NCBI GenBank assembly: GCA_016763615.1
Contig: JAESTJ010000069.1
Span: 1-18,049 of the forward strand
DNA length: 18,049 nucleotides
Direction: 5' to 3'
From: Minisyncoccota bacterium
GTDB taxonomy: Bacteria; Patescibacteriota; Minisyncoccia; Phycocordibacterales; UBA2100
The position numbers and the translations under genes were made by a program. This document shows positions 7,286 through 13,332 of this stretch, in pieces. Position 1 is the first letter of the stretch. Every line of letters begins with the position of its first letter. The notes beneath the pieces are model-generated. The model saw nothing but the letters and a program-made list of their open reading frames with translations. It did not search any database and had not been told where the DNA came from.

Positions 7286-7294
7286 ATACTATCA
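7286..7294 (-). promoter_or_regulatory. Extended -10 element before the 86-aa gene
   Basis: The minus strand reads TG-A-TAGTAT, then 7 bases, then the ATG at 7278. This matches the leaderless-type arrangement seen at other starts, but the hexamer is only a 4/6 match to consensus. Confidence 0.35.
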
Positions 7295-7312
7295 CTACTA
7301 AACACTCTACAA

Positions 7313-7774
7313 TTACTCTGTGTGGAGAGCTTCTTCAATCTTTTTAATGCGGCGAATGTGTCTCTCTTCACCGCTAAATTTTGTAGAAAGCCACTTTCTA
7401 ACGCCTTCGCGTGCAGTTTCTAAATCCACAAAACGTGCGCCGATACTCAGTATATTTGCGTCATTATGCTGTCGTGAGAGCCGCAGAATTTCGTCCGTCC
7501 CTCCATACCAAACAGTGGCTCGTACGTTGGGAAACCTATTTGCAACCATCGCCTCACCTTGTCCCGAGCCGCCGAGCACGATAGCCCGAGCTGTCTCGGG
7601 TGCTTCCGAGATAGCTCGGGCTGCCGAGACAATAAAGTCTGGGTAGTCGTCTTTTGGGTCTAGACTTTTTACTCCTAAATCTTCTACCTCTAATCCAAGT
7701 TCATCTCGCACAAAAGAAACTAACTCTTCTTTGAGTTCAAAACCGGCATGGTCTGTGGCGAAATATATTTTCAT
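7313..7774 (-). CDS. rpiB: Ribose-5-phosphate isomerase B
   Basis: RpiB/LacAB-fold isomerase that interconverts ribose 5-phosphate and ribulose 5-phosphate in the cytoplasm; 153 aa from MKIYFATDHAG. Asp8-His9 of the ATDHAG motif, YPDF (44-47), GGSGQGE (68-74) and HNDANILSIGARF (103-115) mark the active site. There is no catalytic Cys in the C-G-T-G-x-G position found in the E. coli type. The GGSGxGE form fits the actinobacterial-type RpiB, in which a Glu (here Glu74) is the base. The chosen ATG lies 6 bases after a perfect extended -10; an 18-codon upstream extension would run through that promoter. It leads the operon with the 86-aa protein, the epimerase and the transketolase subunits. Confidence 0.92.
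   Translation of the reverse strand: MKIYFATDHAGFELKEELVSFVRDELGLEVEDLGVKSLDPKDDYPDFIVSAARAISEAPETARAIVLGGSGQGEAMVANRFPNVRATVWYGGTDEILRLSRQHNDANILSIGARFVDLETAREGVRKWLSTKFSGEERHIRRIKKIEEALHTE
7583..7622. repeat. Intragenic inverted repeat in rpiB
   Basis: The 17-base arms (7583-7599, AGCCCGAGCTGTCTCGG, and 7606-7622) pair with a single mismatch around a 6-base loop. It lies entirely inside the rpiB coding region, at codons for AARAISEAPETARAIV. Protein length in this segment is near normal, so it is not an obvious insertion. Confidence 0.8.
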
Positions 7775-7780
7775 ATTGCA

Positions 7781-7789
7781 ATTATAACA
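7781..7789 (-). promoter_or_regulatory. Perfect extended -10 promoter of rpiB
   Basis: The minus strand reads TGTTATAAT followed by 6 bases and the ATG at 7774. This is the best consensus promoter in the window and predicts a transcript that begins at the start codon. Confidence 0.65.
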
Positions 7790-7868
7790 TGCAGTAATTT
7801 CTCCATCACTATTCCTTGTATCGACCAATGAGTTTATTCAAGAATCCTAAGACTGACATCAGCTATAT

Positions 7869-9392
7869 CTATGATGCGCTACCAACGGTAATTTCAAAAT
7901 CTTTGTATGCCCAAGCTTCATTTGCAGATACTTGCCACCATGCTCGCACAAATAACTTATCTGTACCTGATGGAACTGATACATCGATTGAATGTTTTGA
8001 ATACGGAGCATTGCTGTAGTTTGGTACAAATGATTTAAAGCCCAAGCCTCCCCAAGGACTTTTACCAAGTTCCCCTTTGTTTGTCGCAACCCCTATACCA
8101 ACTGATTTTGCAGGCGTCTCGAACTGCACCGTTATTGGGAGTTTTGAAATCGGGGGAATAGACGTGCCAGTTATTAAGAATGCATTACCTCTTTGGCTAG
8201 AATCAGCAACAATTGTAAACTGTGCTGTTGTAAGTCGTTGATATCCACCCTGTGTATAAAGACGCACTTCATATCTACCTGGTCCAAATGCGCCGTAGGT
8301 ATTATCTCGCACCCATTTAAATGTAGCTGTGCCTGCTGGAGCAAGGGTGGTGGGCTTAATGCGTGTGCCACTTAAATAAAGCCAATCAATCCAATATTTT
8401 CCACTATCGGGATCGCCGATATGATAAATACCAATCCAGTCTGTATCGGTTACATTTTGGGAATTTTGAAAAGAAACTTCTATATCCTCTCGTTGTTCAT
8501 ATACTAATTTGTTAGTAGAAAGCGACGCATCGATGATTGCTGAGATTGGTGGTGTAGGAATATAGATGGGACTTGGCGCCCTTACAACATTGAACCGAGG
8601 TGCAGGTACAAGGAACTTCTCAAACGCACCATTTTTGAACACACGAACCTCGTACGCTCCAAGATCTAAGGAATTGGTTGCAAATGTAACGGCTCCATCA
8701 GTTAGTGGCGGATGTTGCTCTGCATTTTTACTGTTATCTAGATATTTCCAGTCGATGTACTTAGTGTCATCTGCTTGTGATTGTTTGTACAATCCTACCC
8801 AATGACGTTTTGCACCAACAGGCGTTTGTAGTCCGGAAACTTTTACTGCCATCGTTTCTCCTTGTACATACTGCGGCTGATCTATAGAGAGAGTAACCGA
8901 ATTTCCAGAAAGGGAAGACACCGCGCTGTTGCATGTCATGGCAGACCTCGTTCTTGGACCAATGACTCCGTAACCGTTTATTTCGGGAGAACCGGAGGAA
9001 AGAATACCGTTTCGTGCCTGCCACTTTTGCACAGCTCGCTCTGTCGCAGGACCAAAGTATCCTGTGAACTCTCCATATGTATAGTCGCCTGTTCTTTGCA
9101 GGAATCTTTGTAGCTTGGATATTTCTCCATTTGGTATGTTGTCACGCGAGCCGATATCTAAATTACGTGAAAGTGAGACACATGACTGAGATGATATTGG
9201 TGCTGGTGTTGCGTTTTGTATTGCTGCACGCGCTGCACTAACTTTGTCAGGAGCTATAATGCCTAATGATACAAACAAATCTACAACCTCCTCTACAGTA
9301 ATGGCGTTAGCTGTTTGTGCGAACGCAAAACTCGAAGCTAGAATTGTAAATGCAGTAAACAGTACAAGTGCCTTGTTTTTAATAATTAACAT
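7869..9392 (-). CDS. Secreted peptidoglycan-binding protein with repeated beta domains (507 aa)
   Basis: The N-terminal signal peptide (hydrophobic residues 8-24, likely cut after AQTANA or nearby) predicts export. A short helical segment (VEEVVDLFVSLGIIAPDK) is common in Parcubacteria surface proteins and precedes a PG_binding_1-type domain at about 71-154 (EISKLQRFLQ, YFGPATERAVQKWQ, IGPRTRSAM), bounded by Cys71 and Cys154. Two related beta-sandwich repeats follow at about 165-270 and 288-395. Both show W-[VI]-G-[LI]-Y, a Y-x-x-W-x-Y-L segment, and G-x-Y-E-V-R near their ends, reminiscent of SKICH/Ig-like modules. A third beta domain (402-507) closes the protein. It probably binds the cell wall and displays the repeats outside. 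No catalytic motif was seen. It has no visible functional link to rpiB downstream. Confidence 0.8.
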   Translation of the reverse strand: MLIIKNKALVLFTAFTILASSFAFAQTANAITVEEVVDLFVSLGIIAPDKVSAARAAIQNATPAPISSQSCVSLSRNLDIGSRDNIPNGEISKLQRFLQRTGDYTYGEFTGYFGPATERAVQKWQARNGILSSGSPEINGYGVIGPRTRSAMTCNSAVSSLSGNSVTLSIDQPQYVQGETMAVKVSGLQTPVGAKRHWVGLYKQSQADDTKYIDWKYLDNSKNAEQHPPLTDGAVTFATNSLDLGAYEVRVFKNGAFEKFLVPAPRFNVVRAPSPIYIPTPPISAIIDASLSTNKLVYEQREDIEVSFQNSQNVTDTDWIGIYHIGDPDSGKYWIDWLYLSGTRIKPTTLAPAGTATFKWVRDNTYGAFGPGRYEVRLYTQGGYQRLTTAQFTIVADSSQRGNAFLITGTSIPPISKLPITVQFETPAKSVGIGVATNKGELGKSPWGGLGFKSFVPNYSNAPYSKHSIDVSVPSGTDKLFVRAWWQVSANEAWAYKDFEITVGSAS

Positions 9393-9418
9393 AGCGATAA
9401 TTTATAGATATTAATAAT

Positions 9419-9526
9419 TTAACTATACCACGCCCTATTAGCACATAAGTTTCTTTGCGTGGAAAATTTTACGAGTACCCCCTTAAGCTCGAACCCCGCG
9501 TGATCTGTGGCGGAATATATTTTCAT
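9419..9526 (-). pseudogene. Truncated second rpiB (fossil fragment)
   Basis: The minus strand from 9526 reads MKIYSATDHAGFELKGVLVKF before turning into unrelated codons and a stop at 9419. The intact rpiB at 7774 reads MKIYFATDHAGFELKEELVSF. Over the first 15 codons the DNA differs at 8 of about 44 positions, nearly all at silent sites, so the fragment came from an rpiB that had long been functional, not from a recent copy. The remaining enzyme (YPDF, GGSG and HNDAN motifs) is absent. The fragment begins right against the inverted-repeat element at 9527-9682. It ends 26 bases upstream of the 507-aa surface-protein gene. Confidence 0.75.
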
Positions 9527-9688
9527 CCCGTTAGAAATAAGGCACAGAAACATACCAATTTCTGAGTCTCATTAGATTACTTTTTCTAATATTGACCTTT
9601 TCCATACTATTTAAAATTCCGTGTCTGCCTGCCCCGTTAGAGATTTTGCGGTACATCTCTAACTGGGGTGATTTCTAACGGGATTCAT
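9522..9688. mobile_element. Possible MITE-like element with terminal inverted repeats and TTCAT flanks
   Basis: Terminal repeats CCCGTTAGAAAT (9527-9538) and ATTTCTAACGGG (9671-9682) are perfect inverted copies; the match extends to 14 bp (9525-9538 and 9671-9684). TTCAT is found on both sides (9522-9526 and 9684-9688), as expected for a 5-bp target duplication, with one extra base at 9683. The interior has no coding potential and holds an inner hairpin built from the same motif. The element separates the gap stop codon from the rpiB fossil. Confidence 0.5.
9632..9668. repeat. Inner hairpin built from the element's terminal motif
   Basis: CCCCGTTAGAGAT (9632-9644) pairs with ATCTCTAAC-T-GGGG (9655-9668) with one bulged T and a 10-base loop. 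There is no T-run after it on the minus strand, so it is not a classical terminator, although it could stop or protect the gap transcript, whose stop codon ends at 9694. Confidence 0.65.
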
Positions 9689-9693
9689 ACAAC

Positions 9694-10677
9694 TTACACG
9701 TGCGTAGCGGTTGCAACAACGTGATCTACCAATGCATTTGCATACCCTACTTCATTGTCGTACCAAGCAAGTACTTTTACCAAATTCCCCCCCACCACTC
9801 GAGTCATAGAAAGATCAGCAATTGATGCATGCGTGTTACCGATAATATCAGTTGAAACAAGTGGTTCGTTGGTTACATCGAACACGCTTTTCCAGCGTAT
9901 GTTCCCTGCCGCTCTGGTTAGCGCTTCATTAACTTCTTCTGCGGTCGTATTTTTCTTTGCAATAAATGTTATGTCCACGATAGAACCAGCAGGAACGGGA
10001 ACGCGCAGTGCAATTCCGTCAAATTTATCGGTAAGTTGTTTATGCACTTTAGTGGTGGCAACAGCTGCTCCAGTTGACGTTGGAATGATATTTACTGCGG
10101 CTGCCCTTCCCTTTCGCGGGTCTTTCTTCGAGGGTCCATCAACTGTTCGTTGAGTTGCAGTGTAACCATGCACCGTGTTGAGCATAGCTTTCTCAATCCC
10201 TATTGTTTCGTCCAATATTCCAATTACAGGGCTGCCAGCATTTGTGGTGCACGAAGCATTGCACGTTATTGCATTTTCTTTCAAGTCATCCTCGTTAACA
10301 CCCATGAGGACTGTTGTGGCATCTTTCGAAGGAGCAGAAATCACCACTCGCTTAGCCCCCGCATCAATATGTTGCTGTGCTTGATCTCTATCACGAAAAA
10401 ATCCTGTGCTCTCAACCACAACATCAATCCCTAACTCCTTCCAAGGAAGATTTGCGGGGTCTTTTTCTTGTAAAAATTCTGTAGTACTTAATTTCTTAAG
10501 AATCTCCTCTCCTGTCTTTCCGTAGACAGAATCATATTTGAGGAGATATTCTAAATTCGCTTTGTCACCAAGATCATTAATGGCAACTATCTCTAATTCA
10601 TCTCGTACTGCGGCCAGCTTAAAAAATGCTCGCCCTATTCGTCCAAACCCATTTATTGCAATTTTTGTGGTGCTCAT
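9694..10677 (-). CDS. gap: Glyceraldehyde-3-phosphate dehydrogenase
   Basis: Cytoplasmic NAD(P)-dependent enzyme that oxidises glyceraldehyde 3-phosphate to 1,3-bisphosphoglycerate. It is 327 aa, with the NAD-binding NGFGRIGR at 9-16, the catalytic ASCTTN with Cys143, His170 in TVHGYTATQ, and WYDNEVGYA near the end (305-313). The segment after VYGKTGE (51-57) is several residues shorter than in E. coli GAPDH: the usual V-N-G-K-x-I hairpin is lacking. The downstream EKDPANLPW is intact, so activity is expected. It lies 33 bases after the Cys/His-rich 409-aa gene but has its own extended -10, so it is likely expressed separately. It receives triose phosphate from the aldolase and transketolase reactions encoded nearby. 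Confidence 0.96.
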   Translation of the reverse strand: MSTTKIAINGFGRIGRAFFKLAAVRDELEIVAINDLGDKANLEYLLKYDSVYGKTGEEILKKLSTTEFLQEKDPANLPWKELGIDVVVESTGFFRDRDQAQQHIDAGAKRVVISAPSKDATTVLMGVNEDDLKENAITCNASCTTNAGSPVIGILDETIGIEKAMLNTVHGYTATQRTVDGPSKKDPRKGRAAAVNIIPTSTGAAVATTKVHKQLTDKFDGIALRVPVPAGSIVDITFIAKKNTTAEEVNEALTRAAGNIRWKSVFDVTNEPLVSTDIIGNTHASIADLSMTRVVGGNLVKVLAWYDNEVGYANALVDHVVATATHV

Positions 10678-10686
10678 ATGCTCTCC

Positions 10687-10695
10687 AGTATAACA
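10687..10695 (-). promoter_or_regulatory. Extended -10 promoter of gap
   Basis: The minus strand reads TGTTATACT, then 9 bases, then the ATG at 10677. The GGAGAG between them looks like a Shine-Dalgarno sequence, but the expected transcription start falls within or after it, so the mRNA may lack it. Confidence 0.55.
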
Positions 10696-10710
10696 ATTCT
10701 CAGCGAGGAA

Positions 10711-11940
10711 TCATCTACTGAGGGTTTCACTATTTTTCTCCATGTTTTTGCAAAAGGTGGTAGATAATACTCTGCTGCTACACATTTCTTCCAACTCTAT
10801 ATCGGTACGAAAACGTTTAAGTTTTCCAAGCAATTCTCTATCACACAATGGACGCTCGTCCACCGTAAGCTGATCCGATTCACAAAAATTTATAGCATTC
10901 TTGTAATCAGTTCCAGGAATAGTATGTTCCACCAATCCTCCTATTATTCCTAATATACATTGGTTCTTAAGTTCCATACGATCAATACTTTGACAAGCAC
11001 TGAGTAGAGTAATCTGATCATTCTGTGGATTTTGTTGTACGACCCCTGCAACTCCGACTGACATAGCTATTGTCTGTAAATCAACGCGCTTGGCTTTCTC
11101 TACAATTGCTACCATTTTTAGTGGATCACCATTACTTAATCCGTCAATCTTCTGAGCAATTTCGTAGTAACAATCGAACTGACGCTCATAAGGTTCGCGG
11201 TCACACATAGCAAATGGCTCTACAGTATTGTATGACAATCCATATTCTCCGTCCGCCATCCAATCAACAATAACGTTGTACACACCCTGACGACACTCTG
11301 CTATTTCTGTGTCACTTGCCTGTGGTAATGATTCACATTGCTCCAGAGGTTTCTGTGTGAAAGCTTCCACTGACCACTGTGATTCTTGTGTAAGTTCATC
11401 AGCACGAGCCAACAAAAATCCATGACCTGAACCGTGGTAGCATGTTTGAGAAATTGCGGGAGCAACATCTCCCAAGTTATTACGCATGTATTCGCACATC
11501 TGCGTCACAAACTCCACACTCGTATTGTCTTGAACAAGATGCTCAAAAAAACCATGATAAAAACCGTAGCCACAGGCAGTAGCTCCTTTAGGAAAATCCA
11601 TCTTGGTGAAATCTTTGTGAGTAAGGTAATCGAAGTAGTAGGACATGTCACCAATACGATGTGCGTGTCGATGACACCCTGTATTGGCAAAAACCTCATA
11701 ATTCTTGTATACAACCTCAAAAACATCAAATGCTGCCTGAGTTCCATCTACATCAAATGCCCCGCGCATGATATCCTGCCAACAATCTATTTTTTCCGTT
11801 TCATTTGGAGACTTCTCATCACAGGCTACTATTTCCGAAGCTAAGATGCCTTGTGGGTACACAGTAAAGCCTACGAAGCCAAAGAACAGCAAACTGAAAA
11901 CAGCTAACGCTATATATTGAAATTTATTTTGCAACAACAT
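10711..11940 (-). CDS. Membrane-anchored Cys/His-rich helical protein A (409 aa)
   Basis: Not a family I can name. An N-terminal membrane helix or uncleaved signal (9-27) is followed by an extracytoplasmic domain with 16 or more cysteines. Three His motifs come first: CHRHAHRIG (89-97), CGYGFYHG (123-130) and CYHGSGH (167-173). Cys pairs with 10-13 residues between follow: 202/216, 246/257, 316/328, 353/366 and 387/397, plus 40/53 near the start. These look like disulfide-tied helical hairpins. Two paralogues upstream (13333-14577 and 14613-15626) share the layout. Its start lies inside the end of the 126-aa cupredoxin-like gene (17-base overlap), so translation is coupled and a joint role is likely. 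Metal binding or redox is inferred; there is no C-x-x-C-H heme motif. Confidence 0.7.
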   Translation of the reverse strand: MLLQNKFQYIALAVFSLLFFGFVGFTVYPQGILASEIVACDEKSPNETEKIDCWQDIMRGAFDVDGTQAAFDVFEVVYKNYEVFANTGCHRHAHRIGDMSYYFDYLTHKDFTKMDFPKGATACGYGFYHGFFEHLVQDNTSVEFVTQMCEYMRNNLGDVAPAISQTCYHGSGHGFLLARADELTQESQWSVEAFTQKPLEQCESLPQASDTEIAECRQGVYNVIVDWMADGEYGLSYNTVEPFAMCDREPYERQFDCYYEIAQKIDGLSNGDPLKMVAIVEKAKRVDLQTIAMSVGVAGVVQQNPQNDQITLLSACQSIDRMELKNQCILGIIGGLVEHTIPGTDYKNAINFCESDQLTVDERPLCDRELLGKLKRFRTDIELEEMCSSRVLSTTFCKNMEKNSETLSR

Positions 11941-12304
11941 GTATAACTCCGGTAAAATATGAACGTATATGGTCGTGGAAATTATAACTTCCTACGCGAT
12001 TAAAAGTGAACTTCCACGTTTCTTGGGACTCCAAAGGTCGCAATGGATCAAACTCAGAATATATACTGTGTGAAGGATGTAGATTTGAAGCTGGCCAAAA
12101 AGGTTTATCCATTGTGGTTGTGAATGTCACCGTACCACCTTGGATAATAGTCACCTCTCGAGGTTCGAATCCACTCTCACCAAGCTCCACATGAACTGAC
12201 TGCTTAGCAGAATCAAATTGTTGGACTTTCTCTTTCCCCAGAAAAGCGAATCCTGCGATTCCAGCGAGAAGCACAACTACTACTAATAGTACCAATTTAT
12301 TCAT
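11924..12304 (-). CDS. Membrane-anchored cupredoxin-like protein, noncanonical (126 aa)
   Basis: An N-terminal membrane helix (3-22) carries an exported beta-sandwich of about 95 residues. The pattern V-x-V-x-x-x-G-F-x-P-x-x-V-T-I-x-x-G-x-x-V-T-F (37-61) is the usual start of a cupredoxin. The later FWPASNLHPSHSIYSEFD (69-86) and YNFHDHIRSYFTGVIHV (107-123) replace the copper loops. The type 1 ligands (Cys, second His and Met of C-x-x-H-x-x-M) are missing: the Cys position is Asp111, and the protein contains no cysteine. Candidate new metal ligands are His76, His79, His110 and His112. It starts 3 bases after the 181-aa gene and overlaps protein A by 17 bases. Copper binding is possible but unproven. 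Confidence 0.75.
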   Translation of the reverse strand: MNKLVLLVVVVLLAGIAGFAFLGKEKVQQFDSAKQSVHVELGESGFEPREVTIIQGGTVTFTTTMDKPFWPASNLHPSHSIYSEFDPLRPLESQETWKFTFNRVGSYNFHDHIRSYFTGVIHVVAK

Positions 12305-12307
12305 ATT

Positions 12308-12853
12308 TTAACTTCTGTCCTTTCTTCTATTGCGACGCATGAGCATAAACGGCACAGAGGACAGAACTAGACCTCCTAGAAATCCTAATACTATGTATGT
12401 AATTTTCCCTCTACCACCTTGTTCAACCTCTCCTTGCTCGACAACAAGTGGAAACGTTGCTTCTACAACATTTTTTCCGTCATTTTGATAGCGCACAGAA
12501 AGTTCGTATTGCCCCGCACCAGGAAATTTGTACGTCATAAGAGCTCCACCAAGTCGAGCGTTGTGTACTCCTGTGGCAAACACCGTAGATGTATCTTTTA
12601 CAATGCGAACCCATACATCGGTAAAGAAAACTTCTTCTTCTTCACTTTTAACGTCAAAATTAAAAACGACAGAGGCATCTGTTGTGAAATTTGCAGTACT
12701 GTATCCTACGTCAATCAGTGTATTTCCAACTTGCTTTTCGAAAGATTCTTCCGAGCCATGCGCCGATGTTGTTGCACTGCCAACGAAAAGAACAGCTATT
12801 ATCACCGCAAGTGCAATTGCAATATACTGGCTCTGCTTTTTTGAAACACTCAT
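12308..12853 (-). CDS. Exported Ig-like (YtkA/FixH-like) protein with N-terminal His and C-terminal membrane helix (181 aa)
   Basis: A signal peptide (hydrophobic 10-25) ends in ATTSA, and cleavage there would expose His32 as the mature N-terminus (HGSEESFEKQVG). A beta-sandwich of about 90 residues (48-138) follows, with NFTTDASVVFNFDV, VWVRIV and GAGQYELSVRY, resembling YtkA/FixH-type domains, which are often found with copper proteins. A C-terminal membrane helix (152-171) ends in a basic RRNRRKDR tail, placing the domain outside and the tail inside. It has no cysteines. The gene lies between two cupredoxin-like genes, 12 bases after one and 3 bases before the other. An accessory role in metal handling is inferred from context and the N-terminal His. 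The family assignment is tentative. Confidence 0.65.
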   Translation of the reverse strand: MSVSKKQSQYIAIALAVIIAVLFVGSATTSAHGSEESFEKQVGNTLIDVGYSTANFTTDASVVFNFDVKSEEEEVFFTDVWVRIVKDTSTVFATGVHNARLGGALMTYKFPGAGQYELSVRYQNDGKNVVEATFPLVVEQGEVEQGGRGKITYIVLGFLGGLVLSSVPFMLMRRNRRKDRS

Positions 12854-12865
12854 GACTTTTAACGT

Positions 12866-13276
12866 TTATTCAACAGTTATTACTCCTGTATGGAATGGTG
12901 CTAAATGGTCATGAAATCGCCATTCTCCAACACGTCCAAATACAAAACTCCAAGTTTTCTCAGCCTCTATTGGAACTTTGGAATCAAATTCAGAATATAT
13001 GCTATGCGTGGGATGTATATTCGAAGCTGGCCAGTGTAGTTTTCCATACTCAGGACTTGTCGAGAATATAATTTTGTCTCCCGCGGATATGCTGATTTCC
13101 GAAGGTGTATAGCCGTCCTTGGTAAGTACAATACGATGCTCTACACCAGTGGGAGAAACTACTGTTTGTTGTTCCGGCACATCTCCTTTAAGTGTATCTT
13201 CCCCTTTGTTTTGAGAAATAAAGAAGCCAGCTAAAGCCAGCGCGAGCAGTACAAGGAATCCTATGAAATACTTCAT
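12866..13276 (-). CDS. Membrane-anchored cupredoxin-like protein, noncanonical (136 aa)
   Basis: This is a paralogue of the 126-aa protein in the same operon. A membrane helix at residues 4-20 is followed by a linker and a cupredoxin-like domain (about 47-136). Shared signatures are WPASNIHPTHSIYSEFD (82-98), the GRVGEWRFHDH turn (114-124) and TGVITV at the end. It has no cysteine, so a type 1 (blue) copper site is not possible; the C-x-x-H-x-x-M loop reads DHLAPFHTG. His81, His88, His91, His122, His124 and His129 could form a different metal site. It is the first gene of the four-gene unit and is driven by a well-formed promoter with no room for a leader. Exported and anchored facing outward. 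Confidence 0.78.
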   Translation of the reverse strand: MKYFIGFLVLLALALAGFFISQNKGEDTLKGDVPEQQTVVSPTGVEHRIVLTKDGYTPSEISISAGDKIIFSTSPEYGKLHWPASNIHPTHSIYSEFDSKVPIEAEKTWSFVFGRVGEWRFHDHLAPFHTGVITVE

Positions 13277-13282
13277 GCGAGG

Positions 13283-13311
13283 AGTATAGCAATGTAATCA
13301 TAATACTTCAA
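13283..13311 (-). promoter_or_regulatory. Promoter of the cupredoxin operon, leaderless type
   Basis: The minus strand has -35 TTGAAG (13311-13306), a 17-base spacer, extended -10 TG-C-TATACT (-10 at 13288-13283), then 6 bases and the ATG at 13276. It is the most complete -35/-10 pair seen here and predicts transcription from the start codon itself. Confidence 0.65.
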
Positions 13312-13332
13312 AGTTTGATATCCGTTCTTATT

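Noticed and set aside
9755..10153. Plus-strand open frame opposite gap (132 codons)
   Set aside because: Shadow of the strongly conserved GAPDH gene; no motif and no promoter.
12419..12914. Plus-strand open frames opposite the cupredoxin operon
   Set aside because: They overlap genes with signal peptides and recognisable beta domains and show no domain of their own.
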